Assembly: GCA_013365325.1 (NCBI GenBank)
Contig: JABVXV010000057.1
Span: 124,001 to 188,000 of the forward strand
Source: Dipetalonema caudispina
Taxonomy: Eukaryota > Nematoda > Chromadorea > Rhabditida > Onchocercidae
DNA length: 64,000 nucleotides
Direction: 5' to 3'
Shown: one piece after another, positions 25,101 to 37,500 of the stretch
How the letters are laid out: each line of letters begins with the position of its first letter
How positions within the stretch are numbered: the stretch's first letter is position 1
Notes under the pieces: generated by a model
What the model saw: only the letters and a program-made list of their open reading frames with translations
What the model was told of the DNA's origin: nothing
The model's database searches: none
Made by a program: the position numbers and the translations under genes

Positions 25101-27684
25101 CAAATTAACCAGCCTTTTTTTTTTTTGCCATTCAAATTTCGTTTAAAAAAACAAATCATTTTTTATATGCAAAAAGAAATGTTAGCAAAGATTGAATATG
25201 AATACAACAATATATATATATATATTCTTCAATTGAAAAACATTTCATTTTTCAATCAATACATTGTTAGCATAGCTTTTTACCTTTATCTATTTCACCC
25301 TCACTCAATATATGTTCTTAAGACCAACTAACTAACTCTATTTGATCATTGGTTTAGAATTAAAGCTAAAGCTTGTTGTCTTCTCCAACAGTTTCTTCCT
25401 CATCTTCTTTTTACTTTTCTCTCGTTACTTCAACAATGAAACATCTCTATTTCAATTTTAAACACTTTTCTTCCTTGTACTTTATTATAAGTAATTACTT
25501 TCAGTCACGATCATAATTGACATTGGAATAGGAATAATAAAAAAAGATCATCGTTCTATCTATCCCATATCTCATCTCGTATGTTTTCACTTTATAAAAG
25601 GATGAAGAGATTGATATCCGTTCCATCTGATATGTTTGTTAAGTTGTACTTAAATATCGTTGCCGTAATTTGAACTGTTCTTTCTCACTTACCATTAGAA
25701 TGAGGAACATGAAATGTGATATTAATTCTTATTATCCATTTCTTGCATTTTACTTGTTGGAATTGCTCCTTTTGCTGTGGATAATAATTATTCTTTCTCA
25801 TTGTAGCATGTTCTTATTCATTATTCATTCGTAATTGTTAGTTTTGGCTCGAATGTGCTTTAAAATGCAAATATTATCCTTCTTACTTGATGACAGTGAA
25901 ATTATTTCCTAAATTTTCTGCTATAGCATTAATTAGGTTGTTAAAATTCAATTAATTAAATATTAGTCTATTAATATTATATAATTAAATTGTGAAGCTA
26001 TAATCAAAGATGATCAATCTAATCACATAACAAGCTAGGTTTAAATATACTGTTGAAAATACTTTTAGTAAAGTAATATTTATTACGATGTAAAGTTAGT
26101 TTGCTGTTTTATTTATTCAAAATTTTAAGAAAGTTGTTCTAAAATTATTAATAGCAAATGCACTAATTAGAAATAGTTCTTCTACAAAAAAAAAAAGAAT
26201 CGTCGATCAAATTACATATCATTTTTAGTGTTGGAAAACTTAAGCTAAGATCGAATTTATGTACTAAAAGCTTTGCGACAAATAGGAATGTCATGTGAAT
26301 TAGATTTTGGAGATTTCTCGAGATTTTTGGAGAGGATGTATGTTTTTCTGATGAGTGTTTGGAAATACTGATAGGATTCAACAGATAAGAAAAAAGGGTT
26401 TTATTTTCTAAATTTCCTAGTCAATAAAGAAATTTGCTTTGATAAATATCTGTGTCATTAACTTTCTTTCCACATGATATTATTCTTATTTGACTTATGA
26501 GCCAATTCCATATCATGGATCGGTCATTTGTTATAAATCGTTTCTCATATCTGCAGAAATGTTCATCAAAAGATCTATTGAATTTCCATGTAAATTCACG
26601 TAAGGTATCTCGAATCTGCCTTTAATTTGTCATCACCGAGATACAGTCCATTTTTACTTATTACTTATTGCTACTTTAGCAACCGTAAATCAATCCGTAT
26701 ATTGTTCATTCATGCAGAAATCGGAAGGAATTGAGCTTGAAGTAGCAATACCATTGATTATAGCAGTAGTAGCAATAAGTAATAATGCTCGAATAAAATT
26801 TAATATCACTTATTTTATTTTTTCACAAAATTATACATTTCTCATTTCATATCTCTTTATGCTTTTCTGTAAATGGAATCTGTATAAAGTACTGGAAAAT
26901 CTTTGAAAAGAAAATGCTATTATTTTATATTATTCGGATTTGGCATTACCTCCATGCATTTTCCCTGAGGAAATTCATTCAACTTTTTTTTTCGTAAAAA
27001 TTAAATAAAAGTGAAAGGGAAGAAATAATGACTATTAGAATTTCTCCAGTAGATTTTTCATATCCTAAGTGAAATATCAATTAATGTTCCATCCGATGGC
27101 CACGAATAGTCTTAATTCTTAAATTATCAACAGCATCTTTTTTTTGTTGTTGTTTCAATATCATTGAATTTCAATAATTTGTTTTTTTTTTTTAAATATC
27201 GTTACAATTTTAATGCCAAAGCTAAGTAGTTCTGTTGCTTTCTTTTTTGATCACATTTAGAAAATTTGAAAAATTTTCCTGATAAACTGGAATTTCTAAT
27301 GCAACATACAAATTGTTTTGGGTAGCCCGGTAATTGGATAAGAAGACCTAAGAAGTGGAATTATGTGGTATCAGTACGCTGATTGATTCCGGAAATACAA
27401 CATTCTAATAACTGTCATTAAATCAAAATAGGATAAAAAATTATCCGTTGAATACGCATTCAGATAAAATTGTTACAGTAGAACCGTACAGTATCCAATG
27501 GTTACTTGCGCTACCATATGCTATCTATTTCTAATAAACCATTTGCAGTGAGGAAAAATTATTTAACATTTAAGAATGCAATGCTTGTTCCAGCGCAAAT
27601 TCATTATTCCCTCAAGACTTGTGCAGAGTCTATTTCATAATAAATTTTTAAAATAATTTATAAACAGCTCTGGAAACTCACTAG

Positions 27685-27712
27685 TTTTTTTTTTTTTTTT
27701 TTTTTTTTTTTT
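27685..27712. repeat. Poly-T run (28 nt)
   Basis: A T homopolymer followed by gttgttgtt. It lies inside the cyclase intron. Confidence 0.9.
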
Positions 27713-28372
27713 GTTGTTGTTAGAACTAACAACAAAATAAATTATTCAAAGAATGAAATTTTTCGAAACGTATACGAAAAATGACTTCTCCCTCAGACGG
27801 ACTCTTTTTAATTACCCATCCATTATATTAGTTTTTATTGACATCTTTTTTATGCTCTGTCCTAAAAATGCAAGATATTGGTTTATTGAGATCCAATGAT
27901 GCTCCTACTAATTAAATAATCAGTTTGTAAAGAATAATGATTTCGATAGCATGGATGAATCTAAGCTTGTTTATCATAATTCCTTGTTTAATTGATTAAT
28001 TAATTTGCGCACAGGGACAGTATCGTATCATTTATTTTTATGAGAGATATAATAAGTATTTGTTACATCATTGAATATAGTCTTAGCATGGATATCCGGA
28101 AAATCCCTAGATACCAGATAATAAGTGTTGTTATAGACGGGTAACACAAGTCTCATTTGACTGACGGATACGATAAAAGTTGCGACAACCATAAAATAGG
28201 TGCTAGTTTTACTCTATCTCATTCTTTCCCATTTTCGATTATTATCTTGTTTTCCAAGGAAAATTCAAATTAAATTCCCTTGTGCATATGTAAAATTTAT
28301 AGAATAAGTAGCAATTTTTAAACTAATAAAAATTTTTATCGATCATGACGAAAATGTAATTAAACAAAAGAG

Positions 28373-28917
28373 CAAAAAAAAAAGAAAAAAAAATTGAAAA
28401 GTTTATTTAACGAAAGAATGGAATACAGAATTATTTTTTCTCCTTTTTTTTTTGATTTTTAAATCTAAAATGAATTCTTAGTTTTGAAAAGTAAAAAAAA
28501 AAAAAAAAAAAAAAAGAGAAATGAGATTGATTTGCATCACAAATAGTTCAAATGTCCAGCAAATAGCATATAGCATATTTGTTCTTCAAAAAGCTGATTT
28601 TTTAAAAAAAAAAAAAACTGACCTTTTGAAGTGACGTCAGCCGAATTTGCTGTTTTGCATTTGCTGCTTTGGAAATATCATTTTTTTTTTTTTTTTTCTT
28701 TCCTTTTATTTTTGTTCCTTTTCGATAACGAAGATTGCAGTAATTTTGCACAAGAGCAGTAACATATTGCTAACATTGCTCTTTCGGAGAGTTTCGATCG
28801 CATTCACTCAGCAGTATCCTTCCTTTTGGTTATTAAACTTTCTTCAATGGCAACAAAATAAATTGTTCCATCTTTACCTTTTTTTTTTCGTTCTTTTTTT
28901 TTTTTTTTTTTTTTTTT
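28373..28917. repeat. Cluster of poly-A and poly-T runs
   Basis: At least six A or T homopolymers of 10 to 23 bases occur within about 550 bases, including A at 28493-28515 and T at 28681-28697 and 28896-28917. Two facing open frames across the cluster (Phe-rich on +, Lys-rich on -) are artefacts of these runs. Confidence 0.8.
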
Positions 28918-29982
28918 CTTCTTTTTTATCATTTTAATATGGAATTGGTTTGATGACTTTAATGTTGTTGTTATCATTATTATATTCTCTTTCATTTTAC
29001 CTCTTCCATTACTGTCATTTTTTAATAATTATCTTTCTTTAACAATTATCAATATTATAATAGAGGTATTAGCTATGAATATTTGCATATAACTAGACAG
29101 GATATTCATTTTAATGATATCAATATAATAATTATCATCAATAATATTAGTAATATTATCTCATTTTCCTGTAAATAAAATCATTTGCTTATTCAAAAAA
29201 AGACTTCAAAAAGAAAAAGGATGAAAAGAAGTTCATCTTTCTCGTCATCTTAAAAGGTCAATCTTCAAAAATTTCAATTGCTAATATTAATGCAATGATT
29301 TAGTGGATATTTAATTTATCATTACTAGTCTTAACGGATAGACGTATACGTAAGATTAACAACCAATTATAATTTCTGCTTTCCAGTAACTTTAATAAGT
29401 TTTACTCTTCAACATATATGTACAGATATATTAGTCCTAAAGATACGCAGAGACAAATGGATATTCTAATTTAAATAAATAACTTGTACTATCATATAAA
29501 TAACAGCTTAATTTTAGCTTTTCTTTTTTTTTTTTTCTTGTCGTATTCTCATCAATACTTTCTCTATCATTAATTGATAATTGTAACACATGTGAAGATG
29601 TTTTTACCTTCTGAGAAATATGTAGAAAGAATTCTTAAATTGTGATAATTAATTAGGTATTTCTCTTTTTTACTTTTTTTTGTTTAAATAGGACAAGAAA
29701 GTATAATTGAATTAAACAATTCTGAAAGGTTTATAATGATTGTCTCAATATTGTCTTGATAGATGTTTTGAATTCACTATAATCACTATAATCCCTAATA
29801 TTTGGGCATAGAAAGTTTGTTAATTTTAAAAATAAAAGAGAAAAGAGATATTATTGTTAGCATTTCCTTATTACATGTCCAAAAATATCAAAACTATTCC
29901 ATCCTCCAACAGGATCCGTAATTTAAATTTGGATACAAAGTGTATGTTAGCTGTAATGAATTGACTGATGAGACAGCTATAG

Positions 29983-30064
29983 GTATGTATGTATGTATGT
30001 ATGTATGTGTCTGTGTATGTCTGTCTATGTGTGTGTATGTGTGTGTGTGTATGTGTGTATGTGT
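29983..30064. repeat. (TATG)n/(TG)n microsatellite
   Basis: A compound TATG, TGTC and TG repeat. It is complementary to the CATA-type repeat about 300 bases downstream. Confidence 0.9.
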
Positions 30065-30346
30065 GACGTTCTTCTTCGCTTTATTATAACGGATGACAAC
30101 TTTATCCGCCCTATTTTCGATTCAGTATCATTCATAGATGGATACTAAATTGAATCCATCATTTCTCATCAATCTATGTTTGTTTTATTATTATGTAAAT
30201 AGAAAATTACGTGTAAAACTCACGTGAAATATATAGGTAGCAGTCATTTTTCACGTATAATATAATATTAAATGATAAGTATCACTTATCAACAGATATA
30301 CATGTAGGCTTGCAGTATGACAAATGTATAGTTTGTGTCGGACAGA

Positions 30347-30365
30347 CATACATACATACATACAT
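30347..30365. repeat. (CATA)n microsatellite
   Basis: Short CATA repeat, followed at 30385-30410 by more CA/CATA-rich sequence. It is the reverse complement of the repeat at 29983-30064, so the two could pair in a transcript. Confidence 0.85.
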
Positions 30366-31597
30366 GCGTATGTAGTAGTGATGACAGACACACATACACA
30401 CATATGTACTGACAGACGCTCACATACATGGATGTAAACATAGCAAGTGGCATGATTGGCAGACGGATGGGATGGCTTCGGGCGGACGCTGTCGATACAC
30501 GTATAGCAGCAGCGCTTTTGTTGTTTACTGTTCCCGATGAGTTTGATAAGTGTGTATGTGCGTGGGTGGGGAAATTTGTATGTTTGTGCGTGGATTGATA
30601 TGAAAAGATTAGCAGGATGTTAACGTACTCATCTCTTCACTTTACTTCACTATCATTATCAATGATAACAATGTTTAGATAATATATGATGATTTTACTT
30701 GTATAAGTAGTAATCGGATGAATTTCTTAGTTAGAAGTTTACTTTGAGTTTTTCTTTGCTATCAGTAAAGTTTTTATTGATTCTGTTTACAAATTATTCC
30801 ATTTCTTTTTTTTTATTTGATAGTTGTATGACAATTATAATATTTAACACATAATGATGATAAATGGTGACAAGTAATAGTTGTCATGTGGATATATCTT
30901 TACAACTGTAAGTAACTCTAATTAAGCTTTTTGCTAGCTTTGAATGCTAAGCTTAATTTCCTTTACATTAATATTTTTACCTCGAATTTTTGATATGATT
31001 CTTTTTCCTCTTTCCAAACATTCTATACTTCAATATTACTGATTTAAATGAAAAATCATTGATGAAATTTGATACAAATTTATTACTTATCAATAATTTT
31101 CAGGCTGTCGATATTATATTTGCTGTATTGGAGAAAGGAAAAGAAAGGGTGGGAGAGGGAGAGATAAAAAGAAAGAGATTTCGATACTGTTATTATTGTT
31201 GTTTACTATTGGTATTTGTTGTTATGTTAAACAACTACATTTATCGCTGCTACCATTATATGAACTTTGATGGCTTCACTTATGATGACCATAGCATCAT
31301 TACGCAAATTTTACCTATTATTGCTACTTTATCCGCCATCCTGTAAAGATAACTATCATTTCGTTGTGAATTCTTCCAGAAAGAATTGAACATTATTGGG
31401 AATTAACCAACCAATGGTTTTAATGAAAATTGCATTAATCATCTGCTGCTAATATGTCATTGTTGCTGCTTCATCATATGGCCAAAATAGTTATTATCGC
31501 TGCTGTATGACTAGTCAAAAGGACGATACCTCAGTCATTGCCATTACCATCATCATCATCACTTTTATTATTCTGTTAATTAATCGAATGTCCGAAA

Positions 31598-34500
31598 ATG
31601 ATCGATTTTGGCCTATCATTACAAGCGTCATTAATGGCATTTATCATTGTCATCACAGCGATTACCGAATTTCGGTCACATTTTGGCTACTTTCCTAGGA
31701 AAAAGCAAGTTGCTACCGTTTCCCTTCTTATAAGCATTGCTTTATTTGGTAATATTATACGAACAACTTTCGGTCAGCTTGTTACCGATAAGCCTCGTCG
31801 TTCTGCGATAAACGGTCATCAGCTACCATTTAATGTCCTTGTCGTATTGCCAGAAAGGGAATCAAACAACGATAATTTTGGAATTACAATGCCGAAAGCA
31901 CGGCCAGTAATCGATATTAGCGTGATGGATGCAATTCAATCTGGGAAGATAGGTGCGGATTTCTTGAATTTCACATATCATGATTCGAAATTCTCGGAAA
32001 ATGCAAATTTGGCGGAACGCTTCGCAACCCTTGGTGTTGTAACGGCTTATTGTTCGCATCGTCTGGATGCAATCCTTGGATTTGCGGATAGTTACAGTTT
32101 AGCGACCACATCCAAGATTACCGCTGCTTTCGGACATGGTGTACCGGTAATCACCACCGCCGGAATGGTATCAAATCTTGGCGATCGACATACTTACCCA
32201 TTCCTCACCCGAATACAAGGTAGCTATCGACAAATGGCCGATAGTATGTACAAGCTGATCGCATATCGGGAAGAATTTGAAAAAGGTACATCGACAAAAA
32301 AAGGTAACGGAATATCTACTTCGAATTCCGGATTGCATAGCAGCTCAGGAAGTCGTTTACCGGTTCATGAATCACGCTTATCGCTGGGTTATCAAAATCT
32401 GGTTCTTATGTATCATGATAAACGTCGAGCTGTAAATCGACCGAGACTAGCAGATGGTGAAGTAATGGTTGTCGAAAGTGTTTCCAGTCACTGTTATTTT
32501 ACGCTCTATGCTATCAAAAATTTTTTCACCGAAAAAAGTGCTTATTTCAAGGAGGCCTGGAAAATTCAAACCCCATCGTTGGCATTCGATGAAGAAATTG
32601 CACGAATTCCGGGTGAAATTGAAAGCTGGTTGAAGATTGTTTCGGAGCTTGCCAATGGTGCGTTTTGTCACTCTTTAATTTGCATTATATTTTTGATTAA
32701 CTTAAGATAAATATTTGTTTCATGCAGTTTTCCACATTTAAAATATTGTTCGAGAAAGTACTGCAGAATTGTAATCAGTCTTTGAACAATACATAGCACT
32801 TTAAAATAGCACTGTTTCAACTTTTGTTGCAATTTCAGATTCCTGAAATTATTCCAGAAATCGGGAATTAAGAGTTTTAAGGCAGATTTATAGAAGTTTT
32901 TGACAGTAATTCATCCTTGTTTTCTTTCACCCTTAATTTTCATCGATGGAAACATTCTTACGATTTTTTTGAATTTGCACTCTTCCTCCTTTTCATCAAA
33001 CAGCGAGTTTTTCTTTCTGAAAAAAGACACTTCTTTCTTTAACACTTCGGTAGCATTTAATCTGAAGTTAATTATTAGAATATGAAGCACATCTAAATCT
33101 GTACGAAAAATTAATATTTTCAAAATTTTACTGAGCAATTCATTTCAGCTAGAATTCAAAATTTAAACATTTTATATTGTTTGGGATGTATCAATTATTT
33201 ATAAAATCGGTAATTGTCTAGCACTGAAAATGTTTCTTCCAAGTTTAATACTACTACCAGTTTAGTACTACTTTGATTTCATGCTTTCCTATTGCCATTT
33301 CATATAGCAATAAAACTATTTAATATTTTAAAGAATTTCACTTTTCACTGAACATATGTAAATCATTTAGTCAATTTAAGCCATTTCGTAGTGCTTTTCC
33401 TCGTATAGAAGCAGGCTTATAATTCCTTTTTTTTTTTTTTTTTTTCTTTTTTTTTCAGGAAAATTTGAAAGATTGAAAGATTCCTTGCATCAATTAGTTG
33501 TGCTAAATAAAAGATGATATTAAATTAGGTTCGGTTGCTTTCTGAATGAGTAATTTATCAGCATAAAATTTGCTGTCGAATCATACACAAACATTTCATC
33601 TTTTCTCATTCCTTGTTTATCACAATTTCTTTCAAAGAAATGATTAGTTGGACATCATTTCTTCACAAAAAAAAAAATATGTTGCCACTCGTGTTGAATG
33701 AATTTAATGCCTCTTAAAACTCTCTTTTAATTTATTATCCTTTCTATATATTTGTTGTTGAAACTTCTAACGTTTCTTTCAATTTCATGTTTTCTTTTCA
33801 TAATTTTAATTCTCTACTAAAATATTTTAACATTAGCACGGGGAAGATATTTTTGAATTCATACACAAGAAAGGAATGGGGTAAGACGAGAATTGCTGTC
33901 GAAACTTCCTTAAGGCAACATTGTTACCCTCTAACATATGATAAATTTCCGGTCCCTATCCTTTTTCATTTCAAACTTTCTCTCTTTCCATTTATTTCAT
34001 TCATTCCTTTTTCCACATTGAAATGAAATGTGTTATTTATACTGGAAGATGTGATTATATGAAATGATTTCTGTAAGTGAAAGTTGTCTTCAGATTTTCT
34101 TTGCGTCCATTTAAAGGTGATGGAATTATGTCGATGCTATCGTGTCAAGTATCAACTTGACGCATTTTGTAAATTAGAAACTGTTACATCGAGGGGTTTA
34201 CATATGCAAACTTTGCTTCAAACATCATTCAGACGTAACTGACATGGATAAAATTATAATTTAAAGTTTGAAAGGACTGAAATGAATGTTAATAACTGTT
34301 TCCTAGTGATATTCAGGTGGTTGATATAACTATTTATATCGATGCGTAAAAAATTTAATTTCTTATTTCAATTTCATGAGATCACTGAGACTTTTTGTTT
34401 TCTCACTGTTGAGTTTTGAAAGCAATTTAGAGTTTTCTGACACATACATTGAAACTGTTGCTTGGAATCTAACCCCGTAAGTATTTTTCACGTGCAAAAA

Positions 34501-37500
34501 TTTGTAGCGTTCATCATTTTTGATTCAAGAAAGAAATAAATAACTAAACTATTCATGTGGAAATGGCTATCCTACCAAATTCCGGAAATGTAACTGAATC
34601 GGTTGTATGTACCAAATGTCGACGACTTCATATAGTGTACAACAGTCTTTCGTTTTGCTGAAAAATAATTAGTTGTTTGACCGGTCGGTTAATTGAAATG
34701 AATGTTTTTCTTTTTCCATAATTACCATATATTAGTGATTTATTAGTATAATTAAGTCCGTTTTGCTATGAATACATGTATTAATTGATAGTAAGTCAAA
34801 ACAGTACTTTGCACTGCAAAATTTACAAAATTTCGACAAACTTCACATTTATTCTGACTTCAATTAATTTTGAAAGAATTTTTGCTGCTGTGATTTATGA
34901 GACATTCTTTTCTTACTAGGATATCACTTTCAACGAAACAACAATAATGCAAGTGAATGTTGGTGTAAAAAGTTATTTAAAGTATACTTTATAATCGGAG
35001 GTTAGAATTGTGAAAATGATCTGGATAAGAATTGGAAATCATTACTTTATCACTAAATATCAGTCTCCCGATAAAACTATAAGATTAGATTTGTCATTTT
35101 TTTTTTTATACTTTATTAATTGCATATTGAAAGACGAAAGATGTACCGATACTATTTGTGAGAGAGAGGGATAAATGAACATTTTGTAATTTTATTATCT
35201 GATACAGTTAGTCTTTGACCTTATTTATATCAATTTTAGTCATGAAAAAAGCCAAGTTCAGTCGGGCTCTTCCTGCTTTTTATACCTTTCCTCCAAGAAG
35301 AACTACTTCGAACAAAGGATCTCTTATAAGAAAAATCATTGCATAAACTCCACCAAATTGTACTATAATGTCAACTGGTATTAAAATAAATCTGTACAAC
35401 AATTTTTGTCTATAAAATAACAAACGATCGAAATCAATAAAAGATACTTTTCAATATATACCTGCATGTGTTAATAAGAATATATTATGAAATATGCAAA
35501 TCATACTCCTTTTCTTTGAGGGTATTTTTCTGAAGCTGTGCAAAAAAATTTAGAGAATCTCCCTAAGCACTTTTCTTATATAAGTTTTCAGATTTATTTC
35601 TTGGGATATAATTATTGTCCTCTTCACTTCCTTATGTTGATAAAGCTTTAAAAAGTAAGGGAAAAATGTACTTGGAATTTCTATGAGAACAGGAAAAATT
35701 TGCATATTTCCAAAGGATATTAGAAGAATATGTTTTCAAGGATTTTTTCATATATTTTTCCTTGCAAATTTTTTAAAAAAAAAATTTGTATCAACATTTC
35801 AGTTTGCAAAACTTCATGATAGGTTTCATATACGAAAGATTGAAAAGAGTGGAAGATTTGATTTATTCAAGATGCAAAAAATATAGCTTAAAAAACAGCT
35901 TTGATAGTCACTTATCAATTACTGTACCATAAAAAAATTCAAAAGAAAATAAATATTCGGAATATAAAATATTCGAGTCCAAAAAAAAATTTACCATAAT
36001 GGCCTTGTTTTTAGAATGATGTATGAAGCTATAAATCAGGAAGTCTTTCTTCATTACTTTTTATATATTAGACAAGTAAAATGACTTAAACAGAAATGGG
36101 AAAATATTATACAATGGTGGACATTTGAAGATTTTGCCTAGGCCCTAAAAAGTGAAAAATATTAAATTAATGTTGGAATACTGTAAGGCATTTGATTGGA
36201 TTGAAATGGAATCGATATTAAGATCTAGATGGAGATGAAACTGAAATTTTGACATAATTTTGGACATTTATGAACTTCATACATTATACTTTTCATAAGA
36301 TATAGATGGATTTTGAAAGTTAACAGCCAAAGAGGAACTTTTCAGTGTTTCCCAGATAGAATCGTCTAATATTCTTAAGGCATGTTTATTTATTTCAACT
36401 GATAATGGAAATATCTGGGAAAAAAAACTTGATGGGAAATAATTATTCTTCTCATTCGTTTCAAAAATTCATCTTCAGAAACAATTCTTGCCGTTTTTAA
36501 GAATAAAATAATTTGTGATATTTATTGTCTAAATATATGCAACATCTTTTTAAACATTTATAATTTTTGTTATGCATTAAGAATGCTTTTTGCAATGGCA
36601 AGTTTATGATCTTTTCAAATTTTTCTAACTTTTAAGACTTTTTTAACTAGAATCTAAAAAATTTTGAGATTCTAATTTCTTCACTCGTGAACTTTCATTT
36701 TGTATATATGAATTTTAGAAGTAAAACTTTTCCAAGCATACAAACTTTCAGCAAGATTTTCTATTTTCTTCTGAAAAGTCTATTGATATTATTCGATTCC
36801 TGAGATTATCAAAGATTTCGATATTAACAGATGCAGTCTTTTACAGTATTCAAAATGTGATATTTTATAAAAGGTTTAGCTTCTATAATTTAATTAAATT
36901 ACATTTCAGAGCTCAATCTTACATAGAATAATTATTTATTTTACATCCATTCTATTAATTTGAAACAAAATTTGCATTTATTACTACTGCTAACGTACAG
37001 TTTAAGTAACATTTTATTAGCAATTAAAAATGTGAAGTTTCACTCTTGAAAGACTGTTGCATATTGCTAGCATACTAATTGATGAACTCTACAGATACTA
37101 CAAGAAGTTGTAATTTTGAATTTGGGCGAGGAGTGAAATAAAAGAAATGATCGGGAATGTGGACGCTGTGTAAGAAATTTGAAAAATTATCTAAAACACA
37201 AAATAAACACTAAAAGATGGATAATCATAGATGATTTGGAAACTTTCGAAAAATGATTACTTCTTGTAAAACGATATGTCAGACCGTAATTTGTGCGTTA
37301 CTTTGTTTGTGATAGGGGGCGAATAGATTTTCGCTAAAACATTCAAAGTTTGTATTTCGGTCATTTTTCTCGGATTATTCGATTTGAAGAAAGTTTACAT
37401 TCCATATTTTTTTTTTTTTCATTATTCATTCATAATCATTAGGTCAGTTCGTTTCGTTTTGAAAATTTTAGTAGAAAGAAGTTTTACAAGTAAAATGGCA

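Larger units (their letters stand above)
22170..31597 (+). other. Intron / proximal promoter region of the cyclase locus
   Basis: This separates the two alternative first exons. I found no third ectodomain exon. It holds poly-T at 27685-27712, a cluster of homopolymers at 28373-28917, a TGACGTCA octamer at 28631-28638, and complementary TATG/CATA microsatellites at 29983-30064 and 30347-30365. The segment 30450-30560 is noticeably GC-richer and lies 1 kb upstream of the proximal start, so it is the best promoter candidate for that isoform. An acceptor-like aattttcag ends at 31103 in the presumed 5' UTR. Confidence 0.5.

Noticed and set aside
28647..28995. Facing Phe-rich and Lys-rich frames
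   Set aside because: Produced by poly-T/poly-A runs.
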